A DNA stretch of 64,000 bases from Solibacillus silvestris (GTDB taxonomy: Bacteria > Bacillota > Bacilli > Bacillales_A > Planococcaceae), in contig CP014609.1 in NCBI GenBank assembly GCA_001586195.1, positions 2,020,001-2,084,000 on the forward strand. Reading direction: 5' to 3'. The notes beneath the pieces were generated by a model. That model saw nothing but the letters and a program-made list of their open reading frames with translations, had not been told where the DNA came from and searched no databases. Shown here piece after piece: positions 32,388 to 41,149 of this stretch (the first letter of the stretch is position 1; the number at the start of each line of letters is the position of its first letter). The position numbers and the translations under genes are program-made.

Positions 32388-33266
32388 TCACTGTGGTTTG
32401 CTTGCTGAGCTAGGCTTCACAAAATCACCTTGGATTGGTTCTGTGCCCCCATGAAATTTGATACGCAGTGATTTTGCTTGCAGGAAATCCTGATGATCCA
32501 TTACTTGAAAATGAATATGTGCTTCCGAGGAATTGCCAGAATTCCCGCATAAGCCGAGCAGTTGACCTGCTTTCACTTTATCTCCTGTTTTCACACAAAT
32601 AGAATCCTTCTTAAAATGGGCAATCATGCTGAATTCATTGTGTTCATGTGCAATGATGCAATAGTTTCCTGCTAGATTTTCTTCATCCATCTCACCAGGA
32701 ACATTGTCTGAAATACCGTCAATCACTTCGACAACTACACCATCAGCTGGTGCTACGACTTCGTCTCCAAATGCATAGTAATTTTCATTTTGCTGTGTCG
32801 AGTTTTTATATGTTTCGTTATTGACCATTTTGACTAAATCGTAAGCATAACGCTGCTGTTCATACGGATAATGATAGTTGATAAACTCGTTCGTGCCGCC
32901 CCAAAAAACATACCATTCATCATTAATCGGCATGTTGTATGTATTTTTCGTCCATATTTGATCGCTGTTTGGATAAGTTGCAAACGGTTTTAAATAGATT
33001 GCCTGAATAATATCCTGCCTGTCATACGCTATTACAACTGCTTTGGAATAAGTTTCATCAACCCAAATATGCCGGTCAAGCCCTTGAAATGTATTGGACA
33101 CGATACACGTATAACTACTCACATTTGAATTATAGTCTAAAGAAAGCTGGCGAAATTGTTCAAACGATACAAGGTTCTGAAACGACTTTGCTGTTTTCTC
33201 GTAGATTTCCTCAAATTCACCGGCTAAAAAATACCGACCGAACTGTTCTTTAAATTGATTATTCAT
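32388..33266 (-). CDS. M23-family peptidase with N-terminal NTF2-like domain, no signal peptide
   Basis: This 292-residue protein is split in two. Residues 1-~105 resemble a DUF3887/NTF2-like domain (EQFGRYFLAGEFEEIYEKTA). Residues ~150-280 form a LytM beta-barrel: FGDEVVAPADGVVVEVID, GNYCIIAHEHNEFSMIAHF and the zinc HxH motif SSEAHIHFQVMD. The first zinc motif is only partly kept (QQRYAYDL, Asp present, no His four residues before). No signal peptide or transmembrane segment is seen. It may act inside the cell, be exported by other means, or be non-catalytic. A strong AGGAGG site supports the start. Confidence 0.82.
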   Translation of the reverse strand: MNNQFKEQFGRYFLAGEFEEIYEKTAKSFQNLVSFEQFRQLSLDYNSNVSSYTCIVSNTFQGLDRHIWVDETYSKAVVIAYDRQDIIQAIYLKPFATYPNSDQIWTKNTYNMPINDEWYVFWGGTNEFINYHYPYEQQRYAYDLVKMVNNETYKNSTQQNENYYAFGDEVVAPADGVVVEVIDGISDNVPGEMDEENLAGNYCIIAHEHNEFSMIAHFKKDSICVKTGDKVKAGQLLGLCGNSGNSSEAHIHFQVMDHQDFLQAKSLRIKFHGGTEPIQGDFVKPSSASKPQ

Positions 33267-33362
33267 TCAAATGCCTCCTCTTCCTTGCCTGTTTATTTAT
33301 ACGAATTTTCAGATAAAAGGTTTCAAAAAAATTCCTTTCCCATCGTAAGTATCTGCGCACGC

Positions 33363-33396
33363 AAAAGCATGGCCGCTTCTTTATGAACGGCCATGC
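33363..33396 (-). terminator. Terminator after the sigma/anti-sigma operon
   Basis: GCATGGCCG (33367-33375) and CGGCCATGC (33388-33396) form a perfect GC-rich 9-bp stem, followed by TTTTGC on the minus strand, 18 bases beyond the anti-sigma stop. Confidence 0.75.
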
Positions 33397-33413
33397 CTGT
33401 GCATTTTCAATAT

Positions 33414-34289
33414 TTACGCCATAGCAATCCACATAAGGAACAACAGGACAACAAATATAATTTTGTACTTTTCCACTTTCAATATGGTCAAGTTTGTAAT
33501 CTCTCTTTTAATTGGCCACCAAATGCTTAATCCATACCCAAGCACTAATAACAAGAGCAATGGCTTGTAATGTGGTCCAAACCAGTAGTAATAGGCGGCC
33601 AAAACAGCGAGGATGATTAAGCTAATTGTCATTGCAATTCCTAATCCGCGAATTTTTTTCGGCCTTTCAATTTGACGGCGACTGTAGTAGCTGGTGGACA
33701 TCAAGTTCATCACAATAACGCCTAGCGCAATAAAAATTACAGGAAATTGTAGTCGATCATGCGCATTTTCCAAGTGAGCTAAAACAGTGGATGGATATTG
33801 TTCATATCCTGGATAATATGCATTGTTGGTGACGTCATATAAATAGTTCCATGCCAATTCGAATTTTCGAAGTTCTCCGTTTTTATACCGCACGACAATA
33901 TCATAATGCAAGTCACTCTTTGGAGGTGCCATGACAGAAGGGAGCTCTGAAATATTTTCGAATAAAGAAGTCAATTCATCTGTCGTAACATTTTCCACGC
34001 CTACGAAAAGTGTCGAAGTTCTGCCTCTAAACCCCTTTTCTCCGTTATTTTCATATGAGGTAATTTTAGCAATCTCTCCTGATGCTGCCTGGTTGTTTTG
34101 AATGTCCGATGTGAACAGTAAAAACAGGCCGATGAAACAGATTGCCACCATTACACCTAATTCACGGAATGTCTTCATTGACTTACGGGGTTTCGCAGGT
34201 TTTTTATGAATGTTGGTGTAAATGGATTTTTTTAATGATTCATTTTCAGGGAGTTCATTTAACTGTTTTAATTGATCATCAAACTTCAT
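33414..34289 (-). CDS. Putative membrane anti-sigma factor
   Basis: This 291-residue protein overlaps the sigma-factor gene by 11 bases. Residues 1-40 are hydrophilic and cytosolic (FDDQLKQLNELPENESLKKSIY) and could bind the sigma factor. One transmembrane helix (46-64) is followed by an exported ~100-residue domain and then about four more hydrophobic segments (180-290). No zinc-finger (HxxxCxxC) is present. The partner role is inferred from the position and overlap. The start has AGGAGGTG 5 bases upstream. Confidence 0.7.
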   Translation of the reverse strand: MKFDDQLKQLNELPENESLKKSIYTNIHKKPAKPRKSMKTFRELGVMVAICFIGLFLLFTSDIQNNQAASGEIAKITSYENNGEKGFRGRTSTLFVGVENVTTDELTSLFENISELPSVMAPPKSDLHYDIVVRYKNGELRKFELAWNYLYDVTNNAYYPGYEQYPSTVLAHLENAHDRLQFPVIFIALGVIVMNLMSTSYYSRRQIERPKKIRGLGIAMTISLIILAVLAAYYYWFGPHYKPLLLLLVLGYGLSIWWPIKREITNLTILKVEKYKIIFVVLLFLMWIAMA

Positions 34290-34779
34290 CGATTACACCT
34301 CCTAAAATTTTCTGCAATGCCTGCATCGCACTCCGCTGTGTGTTAGCAACCTTCATCGAAGTTAACCCCATAATGTCACACGTTTCCTGAATTGAAAGCT
34401 CCTCGATTTTTCGGTAAATGATAACTTCACGTTGGATTGGTTTTAACTTTTGCAGTGCCTCGTATAATTGTTTTCGGACCTCTTCCTGGATAAGCCACTC
34501 ATGCGGTACATAACCAAAATCCTGCTGCTCCGGGGCATTGGTAAATGGAAGCCACTTTATTAATGTTTTCTTTCGATAATAGTCATAAACAAGATTCCGT
34601 GCGACTTGCCTCGTATAAGTTTGGCCATTGGTTACTTTGGTCAAGTCCGTTTTATAAATTCGCACAAACGTATCCTGCGTTAAATCTTCGGCAACTTGTG
34701 CGTGAGATACCATGTAGCGTATGTACTGATAAGTTTTGCGGAACTCCTGCTCATAAAGCTCATCAAAATCCAAATCCAT
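34279..34779 (-). CDS. ECF-type RNA polymerase sigma factor
   Basis: This ~166-residue sigma-70 family regulator has region 2 (FRKTYQYIRYMVSHAQVAED with LTQDTFVRIYK) and region 4 (LKPIQREVIIYRKIEELSIQ then ETCDIMGLTSMKVANTQRSA), with the HTH recognition helix near the C-terminus. It would direct polymerase to a small stress or envelope regulon held off by the membrane anti-sigma gene that overlaps its 3' end. Start: ATG at 34779, or TTG at 34773, which has better spacing from AGAGG. Confidence 0.87.
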   Translation of the reverse strand: MDLDFDELYEQEFRKTYQYIRYMVSHAQVAEDLTQDTFVRIYKTDLTKVTNGQTYTRQVARNLVYDYYRKKTLIKWLPFTNAPEQQDFGYVPHEWLIQEEVRKQLYEALQKLKPIQREVIIYRKIEELSIQETCDIMGLTSMKVANTQRSAMQALQKILGGVIDEV

Positions 34780-34852
34780 CACCTCTCTTACTTGTATAGA
34801 CGAACGAAATACAAAAATATGTAATTTTCTTTCAATAAATTTTTGCACACTG

Positions 34853-34882
34853 AAAAAAGCACCTCCTTTATGAGATGCTTTA
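34853..34882 (-). terminator. Terminator of the DUF1648 transcript
   Basis: AAAGCACCTC (34857-34866) and GAGATGCTTT (34872-34881) pair with one G:U. The minus-strand U-run is at 34853-34859. It lies beyond the repeat tract downstream of the DUF1648 gene, so that tract is transcribed as a 3' UTR. Confidence 0.75.
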
Positions 34883-34896
34883 GTTATTCGATAGGG

Positions 34897-35140
34897 ATTC
34901 TACTTTTCTATCCGATTGTTCTACTTTTTTCGAGTTCAGTTCTCCATTCGTAGCCGTAAGTTCTACTTTCATACCGGTGCGTTCCACCTTACCCGCGAAA
35001 TTTTCTAATTTCCGCTTGCCGTGTTCTACTTTATGAGCGGCATTCTACTTTTGCCTTGAAATATTCTACTTTTCTCTTTCCAAGTTCTAATTTACATCGG
35101 AGAGTTCCACTTTACCAGCGAAATTTTCCACTTTCCGCTC
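34897..35140. repeat. Irregular array of about 12 TTCTACTTT-like repeats
   Basis: This ~245-base non-coding stretch repeats the core TTCTACTTT (minus strand AAAGTAGAA) about a dozen times at 18-27-base intervals, with variants such as TTCCACTTT, TTCTAATTT and TTCCACCTT. Between cores are diverse 10-15-base segments; GCGAAATTTTC recurs twice, and CCGC/GCGG pieces recur. No frame is open through it. It lies in the 375-bp gap between the sigma gene and the DUF1648 gene, upstream of that gene's terminator. Confidence 0.7.
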
Positions 35141-35154
35141 ACAATCTTTTAAAT

Positions 35155-35655
35155 TCACTTAATCCTCATTATCTTAATCATCTTCCAAATCAGCACACCA
35201 AACAGCGCTGCCATTATGACGAAAAATGGCCAGCCGATTGTTGCCGCATCTCCTAATGCAATCGTGACAGACCGGTATACGATATAAGCGAATAATATAT
35301 TAATGATATTGCGCATATAATTTAATGTTTGACGACTATTTCGGTAAAACACCTCGGCATTGGATTCATTAATTCGGGCCGGATAGTTGTGTGTTTCGGG
35401 GAATTTTTCGAAAATCATTAAAAAGAAATGCATCACAATTCCAATGCCCGGTAAAATTAACAGCTCCCATCTAGAGCCCCAGCGGTCGACATTGCCGCTG
35501 CCGTCAAAATGGGCAGGCACTTCATTCGGCAGTTCTCGCCAGTTCATGAATAGCACAATGAGCATAATTGCTAATGCTATATAGCCGATCATATCCATCA
35601 GCCATTCAGATTTTGTTTTTGAAATTTCAATTTTAGGGCGCTTTGTCAAACTCAT
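35155..35655 (-). CDS. DUF1648 membrane protein
   Basis: This 166-residue polytopic protein has the DUF1648 signature in LPNEVPAHFDGSGNVDRWGSR (split here by residue limits; P-x-H-F-x-x-x-G core) right after the first helix, and about four transmembrane segments. Proteins with this domain include SdpI-like immunity/signal factors, but the function here is unknown. The start at 35655 was chosen by spacing from AGAGG. The transcript appears to continue through the repeat array to the terminator at 34853-34882. Confidence 0.8.
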   Translation of the reverse strand: MSLTKRPKIEISKTKSEWLMDMIGYIALAIMLIVLFMNWRELPNEVPAHFDGSGNVDRWGSRWELLILPGIGIVMHFFLMIFEKFPETHNYPARINESNAEVFYRNSRQTLNYMRNIINILFAYIVYRSVTIALGDAATIGWPFFVIMAALFGVLIWKMIKIMRIK

Positions 35656-35760
35656 TTCCATCACCTCTTTAGTTTTTTTTAGTCAGCACTTTTTATAGCA
35701 ATGTTCAGCAAATATCCGCTATACTTGAATTTAATCATCCTCTTGATAGGAGAACTACTT

Positions 35761-36411
35761 ATGCTACTTGAAATTATTCAATTTTTACGGGAAATCGACC
35801 AAGTCATATTTTATTACATAAAAGAACTCGGACTGTATATTTATATTCTGTTATTTGCGGTTGTTTTCACGAAAACAGCCTTTGTGATTTTAACGTTTTT
35901 ACCAGGAGACAGTACGGTGTTTACAAGTGGTACATTAGCGGCTATCGATAAGCTTGATTTTATGACATTGCTCATCATCTTTATCATTGCGACAACGCTA
36001 GCTGACAGCAGCAACTATTTTATTGGTAAATCGATACGGAAAATTCCGCCGAAGCGCAATCTCTTTAGGCGTTTTTTATCAGAGGAAACTAATGAAAAAG
36101 CTCTGAACTTCCTGGAAAACTATGACCGGGTTGCCATTACGTTTTCACGGTTTGTACCGTTGATGCGGACAATGACACCATTTATATGCGGATATTCCGG
36201 CTTTTCGTATGGGACATTTTTGCGCTATAACTTCATGGGGGCCGTACTTTGGACAGTTGTCTGGCTTGGCGGTGGCTTTTTACTTGGAAATATTCCATGG
36301 GTTGAAGAAAATCTCGTTTTGACACTCACAATCATTTCCATCTTTGTATTTAGCTTCACAGGTTATGCGTACGTTAAACAATTCAAAAAAAAGGCAGTTA
36401 CTGCCGATTGA
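35761..36411 (+). CDS. DedA-family membrane protein
   Basis: This 216-residue polytopic protein of the DedA/SNARE-associated (VTT) family is linked in other bacteria to undecaprenyl-phosphate or phospholipid flipping. Family marks are TFLPGDSTVFTSGTLAA, DSSNYFIGKSI, and the Arg-rich FSRFVPLMRTMTPFICGYSG loop with the FxRF/R-P-x-x-R-T pattern, then FLRYNFMGAVLWTVVWLGGG. The ATG at 35761 has AGGAG 8 bases upstream; the frame starts 20 codons earlier without a ribosome site. It is one of few plus-strand genes, with its own terminator. Confidence 0.9.
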   Translation: MLLEIIQFLREIDQVIFYYIKELGLYIYILLFAVVFTKTAFVILTFLPGDSTVFTSGTLAAIDKLDFMTLLIIFIIATTLADSSNYFIGKSIRKIPPKRNLFRRFLSEETNEKALNFLENYDRVAITFSRFVPLMRTMTPFICGYSGFSYGTFLRYNFMGAVLWTVVWLGGGFLLGNIPWVEENLVLTLTIISIFVFSFTGYAYVKQFKKKAVTAD

Positions 36412-36417
36412 AAAAAT

Positions 36418-36454
36418 GGAGCCTATCACGATCAGATGATAAGCTCCTTTTTTT
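36418..36454. terminator. Bidirectional terminator between dedA and cheW-like genes
   Basis: GGAGCCTATC (36418-36427) pairs with GATAAGCTCC (36438-36447), followed by TTTTTTT (plus strand) and preceded by AAAAAA. It overlaps the stop of the converging cheW-like gene. Confidence 0.85.
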
Positions 36455-36935
36455 AGTTTGTTTGATTTTCCTGCTGATTCATTTCATGTAAATATTCAAT
36501 AATTTCACGGATGCCGTCTAACGAATGAACGAGAATATTCGGGTCAATACAAGAAATCATGCGGTCTTCCAAATTGGCAACCGCCGTAAAATATTTCGTC
36601 TTTTCATAATTGACTAGCCCCATCTGCTTTAATACGCCTTCTTCAAAATCGATAATTTCTTTCGCATCGGCAACGACCAATCCATAATTAATCAACTCTG
36701 TCTTCAATACAATAATTTTAGACGTTGGTGTATTTGTCGGGCGATTGTATAAAATGGTCTGAAAATCGATTATTGGTGTAAGTTCCCCTCGAATTCGCGT
36801 AAAGCCGAGCAAGTAGTTCGGTAAATGAGGAATCGGAGTTACACGCTCCAGCTTTTCAATCGAAACAACCTGCTCAACCGGCACAGCATATTGTTCTGTG
36901 CCGCATAAAAATACGACTGCTTTTTCAATGCTCAT
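36453..36935 (-). CDS. CheW-like chemotaxis coupling protein
   Basis: This 160-residue single-domain CheW protein has VVFLCGTEQYAVPVEQVVSI, the conserved IPHLPNYLLGFTRIRGELTPIIDF stretch (loop plus N-R-G-like motif), and LVVADAKEIIDFEE. It should link receptors to CheA. It lies away from any chemotaxis cluster in this window, next to a peptidase gene 11 bp upstream, so it may be an extra copy serving a specific receptor. CheV is excluded because no receiver domain follows. Confidence 0.88.
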   Translation of the reverse strand: MSIEKAVVFLCGTEQYAVPVEQVVSIEKLERVTPIPHLPNYLLGFTRIRGELTPIIDFQTILYNRPTNTPTSKIIVLKTELINYGLVVADAKEIIDFEEGVLKQMGLVNYEKTKYFTAVANLEDRMISCIDPNILVHSLDGIREIIEYLHEMNQQENQTN

Positions 36936-36946
36936 ATGGATACCTC

Positions 36947-38056
36947 TTATTTCGTTGTTTGAACAACGATTTCTTCCAATAGATCCGCCAGTTTTTCTAG
37001 TTCTTCAACCGGCATTCTTTCGTTTGTTGTATGAATTTCCTCATAGCCAACCGATAAGTTTACAGTAGGAATACCGAACCCAGCGATAACGTTCGCATCA
37101 CTACCGCCGCCTGAAATACCGAGCTGTGGTGTACGACCAATTGCTTCAACCGCTGCTTTAGCAACTTTCACAACTTGATCTTCTTCTGTCGCACGGAAAC
37201 CTGGGTACATTAACTTCACTTCAACTTCAGCACGCGCACCCATCTCTTGTGCCACACGTTCAAATGTTTCTTTCATATGATCAGTTTGAGCATTCAGTTT
37301 TGTTTCATCAATCGAACGAGCTTCCGCAAGAATTGATACTTCATCACATACGATATTTGTTGCTTTACCACCTTCAAAACGACCGATATTCGCTGTCGTT
37401 TCTTCATCGAGACGACCTAATTTCATTTGGGCAACAGCTTTTGCTGCAACAGTAATCGCCGAAATCCCTTTTTCAGGTGCAACGCCAGCATGTGCGGTTT
37501 TACCGATAATTTTTGTAAATACTTTTGCCTGGAATGGTGCTGCAACTACAATACCGCCCACTTTGCCGTCACTATCAACCGCAAAACCGTATTTGGCGAT
37601 GATTTTTGAAGGATCGAGTTCCTTAGCGCCAACTAATCCGCTTTCTTCGCCTGCTGTAATGATGAACTGGATTGTACCATGTACGCTATCCTTTTCTTTT
37701 AAACGACGTGCCATTTCAAATAATGCTGCGATACCTGCTTTATCATCCGCGCCAAGAATCGTTGTGCCGTCAGAATAAATATAGCCATCTTCACGAATTT
37801 CCGGTTTAATGCCTTTGCCCGGCACGACTGTATCCATATGTACTGTAAAATAAATCGGCTCAACCCGCTCATCGCCTTTTAATGTTGCGATAATATTGCC
37901 TGCACCGTGGCCGTTACGTGTATGTGCATCATCCTGAAAAACATCAAAGCCCATTTCTTCTAATTTTTTTACTAAAATAGGTGCAATCACTTGTTCATGT
38001 TTAGTTTCTGAATCAATTTGCACTAATTCTAAAAACTCTTCTACTACTCGGTTCAT
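36947..38056 (-). CDS. yqjE: M20-family tripeptidase/PepT-like (YqjE)
   Basis: This 369-residue zinc aminopeptidase of the M20 (PepT-like) family is cytosolic. Metal and active-site motifs are VHMDTVVPGKG (His, Asp), ILGADDKAGIAA (bridging Asp), AGEESGLVGA (Glu-Glu), AVDSDGKVG and the C-terminal TNERMPVEEL with the last His in EEIHTTNE. Position in the yqjA-C-D-E order agrees with B. subtilis YqjE, although about 4 kb of other genes separates it from yqjD here. Regulation is not evident. Confidence 0.9.
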   Translation of the reverse strand: MNRVVEEFLELVQIDSETKHEQVIAPILVKKLEEMGFDVFQDDAHTRNGHGAGNIIATLKGDERVEPIYFTVHMDTVVPGKGIKPEIREDGYIYSDGTTILGADDKAGIAALFEMARRLKEKDSVHGTIQFIITAGEESGLVGAKELDPSKIIAKYGFAVDSDGKVGGIVVAAPFQAKVFTKIIGKTAHAGVAPEKGISAITVAAKAVAQMKLGRLDEETTANIGRFEGGKATNIVCDEVSILAEARSIDETKLNAQTDHMKETFERVAQEMGARAEVEVKLMYPGFRATEEDQVVKVAKAAVEAIGRTPQLGISGGGSDANVIAGFGIPTVNLSVGYEEIHTTNERMPVEELEKLADLLEEIVVQTTK

Positions 38057-38103
38057 AATCGATAACTCCTTTAAATAACTAGTTTACGCTTTATTGTACG
38101 CCT

Positions 38104-39084
38104 CTATTTTTGAAAAAACAATGATTGATCATCGGCATTTAAAATGCTTTCTTTTTCTATTAGAAGTGCCTGTTCTTTTTCGATTGTCATGCTCAATTTT
38201 TGCTTTAAATCGCGAAGTGTATTCGCCACATCGTCCTGCACGCGCGAAATTTGATCGATTGCTGTTGTAATTTTAGAGTGAATTGACCAATCAGTGAAAA
38301 TATTATCGAAAAAGTAATCCGTAAACATCACAAAACCATCCGTATGAACTTCCAGTGTATTTTGACGCATCTCTTTAATATCCAGCAGTTCATTTTGGAA
38401 ACGTTGTAGGGCCATTTGCGCTTCATGCAAATAGCTGTTCGTTTCTTCGAGTTTGTCGTGCTTTAACGCTGTTGCGATAAAGCCCCCGCCTAAAAATGTA
38501 TCCCATGTTGAGTAGGATTTGGCGTCCTGCAATTGGGAGCCGGCATCTGTCAGCTTATTAAATGCCTGTTTACCCGCATCGATCGCTTCATGGATCTCGG
38601 TTTTCAGCTGTTTGCATAAAAGCTCCTGTTCAGTAATGACCGTCAATTCCTTCGCTGCTGCAGGTGCATTCGCCATTAGCCACACTTGCTTTTCGTCTTC
38701 TATTTTCTTTAGCTGTTCACGGATTGCGGAAACATTTATCGTGCTCAATTGTTGAACAAGTTTAATCCGGTCTTCTTGTAAATCTTTAAACGTTAACTGA
38801 GCTTCTACCAGCTTCAGCTCGGTAACTGCTACAGAGTCCATATTTTGCTCGATTAGCTCATCCTTTTTCCCGGACCAGCCGCGGAAAAGATTGACGAAAG
38901 AAAATTCCTCGAGTTTATTCAATTGTTGGCGTGTGTTTTGCAAATCTCGTTCATGCTGCTCAACATTCTGCTTTACATGTTGAATTTGAAGTTCAAGACT
39001 TTCGATTTTTTTGCTCAGTTTTTCCGCTTCCAATAGTTGAATGTGATATTGCTCTGCTTGCTGTTGCAATTGCTGCCATCCCAT
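38104..39084 (-). CDS. Coiled-coil protein of unknown function
   Basis: This 326-residue protein is almost entirely helical and has long heptad-like coiled-coil segments (residues 5-70, 90-150, 225-260 and 270-320), rich in Gln, Glu, Lys and Leu. A short Gly-rich interruption lies at WDTFLGGGFIATALKH. There is no signal peptide. Its position directly after an SMC-like AAA ATPase gene (66 bp) suggests they work together. The start at 39084 is preceded by GGGAG. The family was not recognised. Confidence 0.75.
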   Translation of the reverse strand: MGWQQLQQQAEQYHIQLLEAEKLSKKIESLELQIQHVKQNVEQHERDLQNTRQQLNKLEEFSFVNLFRGWSGKKDELIEQNMDSVAVTELKLVEAQLTFKDLQEDRIKLVQQLSTINVSAIREQLKKIEDEKQVWLMANAPAAAKELTVITEQELLCKQLKTEIHEAIDAGKQAFNKLTDAGSQLQDAKSYSTWDTFLGGGFIATALKHDKLEETNSYLHEAQMALQRFQNELLDIKEMRQNTLEVHTDGFVMFTDYFFDNIFTDWSIHSKITTAIDQISRVQDDVANTLRDLKQKLSMTIEKEQALLIEKESILNADDQSLFFQK

Positions 39085-39150
39085 TTTATTCACTCCCTTG
39101 TTTATACATGCTGCTAAGCAGCCGTGCAATCTGCATCACTTCGATTGATA

Positions 39151-39891
39151 TTACAGTTCATCCTCATCTTCCTCGAACAGATCCTGCAGCATTTTTTCAC
39201 GGTGCTGCAAAAAGTATGAGGTAATTTGATAATGTTCGGTTTCTTCGTATTCAACTTGCTCGATGCCATCTTCATCAAATTGATAAATGACCGCTCCTGG
39301 GTACCCGAGTAAAATCGGTGAATGGGTTGCGATAATGAATTGGACATTGCCCTGTTTCACCAAATCATTCATCAATGTTAAAAACGCTAGCTGTCTTGTC
39401 GGGGATAACGCGGCTTCCGGCTCATCCAGTAAATAAATCGCTTGACCTGTGAACCGATGCTGGAACAGTGAGAAAAATGATTCCCCGTGTGATTGATGAT
39501 GAAGTGATTTCCCCCCGTATGCTTTGTAGCCATTTTCATCGGTATCATCCAAATGCGAGGCAAACTGGTAAAATGTTTCCGCGCGAAGAAAAAATCCGTT
39601 CGTTACTTTTGGCCACCAGGAGAGTTTCACATAATCTCCAAGTGCGGATTCGGATTGATGCACTTCATATGCCTTATAGTTTTGTGTGCTCCCCCCTGCC
39701 GGATTGAAACCGATCTGATCCGCAATGGCTTCTAGCAATGTTGATTTACCTGCACCGTTTTCTCCAACAAAAAACGTGACCCGTGCATCCACATCCAGCT
39801 CATCCATATGGCGAATAAATGGAATTGAGAACGGGTACTCGCTATAGTCCAATATTTGTTCTTTTTTTAGTTTGACTGATTTTAAAAACAT
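39151..39891 (-). CDS. AAA/ABC-type ATPase (RecF/SMC-like head)
   Basis: This 246-residue cytosolic ATPase has Walker A GENGAGKSTLLEAIADQI, a Gly/Ser-rich segment GESFFSLFQHRF in place of a strict ABC signature, Walker B AIYLLDEPEAALSPTRQ and a H-loop IIATHSPIL. It is a short ABC-like ATPase of the RecF/Rad50-like predicted-ATPase group, without a long coiled coil of its own. The coiled-coil protein encoded next could fill that role. The start at 39891 has AAGGAG; a 43-residue upstream extension overlaps the AIM24 gene in another frame. Confidence 0.85.
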   Translation of the reverse strand: MFLKSVKLKKEQILDYSEYPFSIPFIRHMDELDVDARVTFFVGENGAGKSTLLEAIADQIGFNPAGGSTQNYKAYEVHQSESALGDYVKLSWWPKVTNGFFLRAETFYQFASHLDDTDENGYKAYGGKSLHHQSHGESFFSLFQHRFTGQAIYLLDEPEAALSPTRQLAFLTLMNDLVKQGNVQFIIATHSPILLGYPGAVIYQFDEDGIEQVEYEETEHYQITSYFLQHREKMLQDLFEEDEDEL

Positions 39892-39919
39892 CTGGTTTCT
39901 CCTTACTTTACCGCAACTA

Positions 39920-40612
39920 TTATGAATCCGACGATAAATACACTTCTTCAAATGGTTGAATGATGACAAATCCCTCACCGGAAAAGGCCATTTGAATAGA
40001 TTCATTGCTGCCGCGTCCAATGAGTGTGCGGAACGTAATATCCGTTACAAACTCTGGTTTCAAATTCCCGGACCACGCAACTGTGGCATTCGGGTCCGTA
40101 TACACAGTTTCACCCGGCTTCACGATTAATGTTAACGGTTCAAAATGGGTTGTAATCGCCACTTTTCCTTTGCCGTCCAGCATCACATTGAATAAGCCGC
40201 CTGCCATCATACCAGCCATCTTGCGCATAAGACGAATATCCCAATTTATCGATGGCTCAAACGCGAGCAGATCATTGCCGTTCACGCACAAGCTTTCGTT
40301 CTGCAAATCAAAAATTGTAATCTTTTTCCCTTGGTCCGCTAAATATAACCGGCCTTTGCCTTTCGCTTTCATTAGTTGAGTTCCTTCACCTGTCAATGCT
40401 TTCTTGAACATTTTCGATACGCCATGTTCCAGAATCCGTTCACGCTCAAATTTGATCGAACCGACATAGGCGATCATCGCGCCCATTTTTGACCATACTT
40501 CCCCATTAAGATTCACTTCGAGTACGCGATCAGTTTCCAATTCAAAATAATCGTTTTCATTCTGGTCTTGCTGCGTCTTGTTTACAAAATCGCGAATGGA
40601 ATAGTTCCCCAT
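39920..40612 (-). CDS. AIM24-family protein
   Basis: This 230-residue protein of the AIM24 (DUF124) beta-barrel family has FELETDRVLEVNLNGEVWSK, MIAYVGSIKFER, the Gly-rich MMAGGLFNVMLDGKGKVAI and GRGSNESIQMAFSGEGFVII. The family's molecular function is not settled; the mitochondrial namesake affects inner-membrane organisation. It is the first gene of a minus-strand set with the ATPase and coiled-coil genes (28 and 66 bp gaps). GGGAGG precedes the ATG. Confidence 0.88.
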   Translation of the reverse strand: MGNYSIRDFVNKTQQDQNENDYFELETDRVLEVNLNGEVWSKMGAMIAYVGSIKFERERILEHGVSKMFKKALTGEGTQLMKAKGKGRLYLADQGKKITIFDLQNESLCVNGNDLLAFEPSINWDIRLMRKMAGMMAGGLFNVMLDGKGKVAITTHFEPLTLIVKPGETVYTDPNATVAWSGNLKPEFVTDITFRTLIGRGSNESIQMAFSGEGFVIIQPFEEVYLSSDS

Positions 40613-40760
40613 AAGTAAAACCTCCCTTTTTATGTTCTACGGATTAATTACTGTATAGGTTTCGAATTTTCTGCATTTTACAATTGTATTAATGCATGAT
40701 TGATTTTTATCACTACTATCTCATGAAAAATTCCATTACAATAAAAAAGAGGTGATCATG

Positions 40761-41147
40761 ATGGAGTATCGACGTGAAATTGCTTTAGTGTACAGTATTG
40801 AGGAAGCTATGACAAAACTGAACATGATTAGGGGGCACGGTTTTTACGAGCATGAAATCCATGTGTTTTCAAAAGATAACCATCCTCTACAATCACTGAA
40901 AATGTATACCGATATTCAAGTCCACCTTGCCGGCAATTGGTTTGACAAACTTATCAGTTTTATAACACGCCAAAATGTATATGAAGTGAGCTTACGCATA
41001 TTGCACCTAACCCCTGAAGAAACTGCCCATTACGGTCATGGCATTGATCTCGGGGCAATCTTCCTTTTTGCCGAGCACGAACACCCGTATGAAAAGGAGA
41101 AGAAAAAACAGCAAGCGGCTTTCAATCTGTCTAAAGCAGTAGAGTAA
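40761..41147 (+). CDS. General stress protein 17M-like (YflT domain)
   Basis: This 128-residue protein has the N-terminal heat-induced/YflT pattern: EIALVYSIEEAMTKLNMIRG, HGFYEHEIHVFSKD, then helical HLTPEETAHYGHGIDLGAI. Relatives are sigma-B-controlled general-stress proteins of unknown activity. I did not find a convincing sigma-B promoter upstream. Three possible starts (GTG 40752, ATG 40758, ATG 40761) share one AGAGG site; the last has the best spacing. Confidence 0.75.
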   Translation: MEYRREIALVYSIEEAMTKLNMIRGHGFYEHEIHVFSKDNHPLQSLKMYTDIQVHLAGNWFDKLISFITRQNVYEVSLRILHLTPEETAHYGHGIDLGAIFLFAEHEHPYEKEKKKQQAAFNLSKAVE

Positions 41148-41149
41148 TT

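Noticed and set aside
34897-35140. CRISPR array
   Set aside because: Repeat cores are only ~9 bases, unequal in spacing and variable in sequence, and no cas genes are present.
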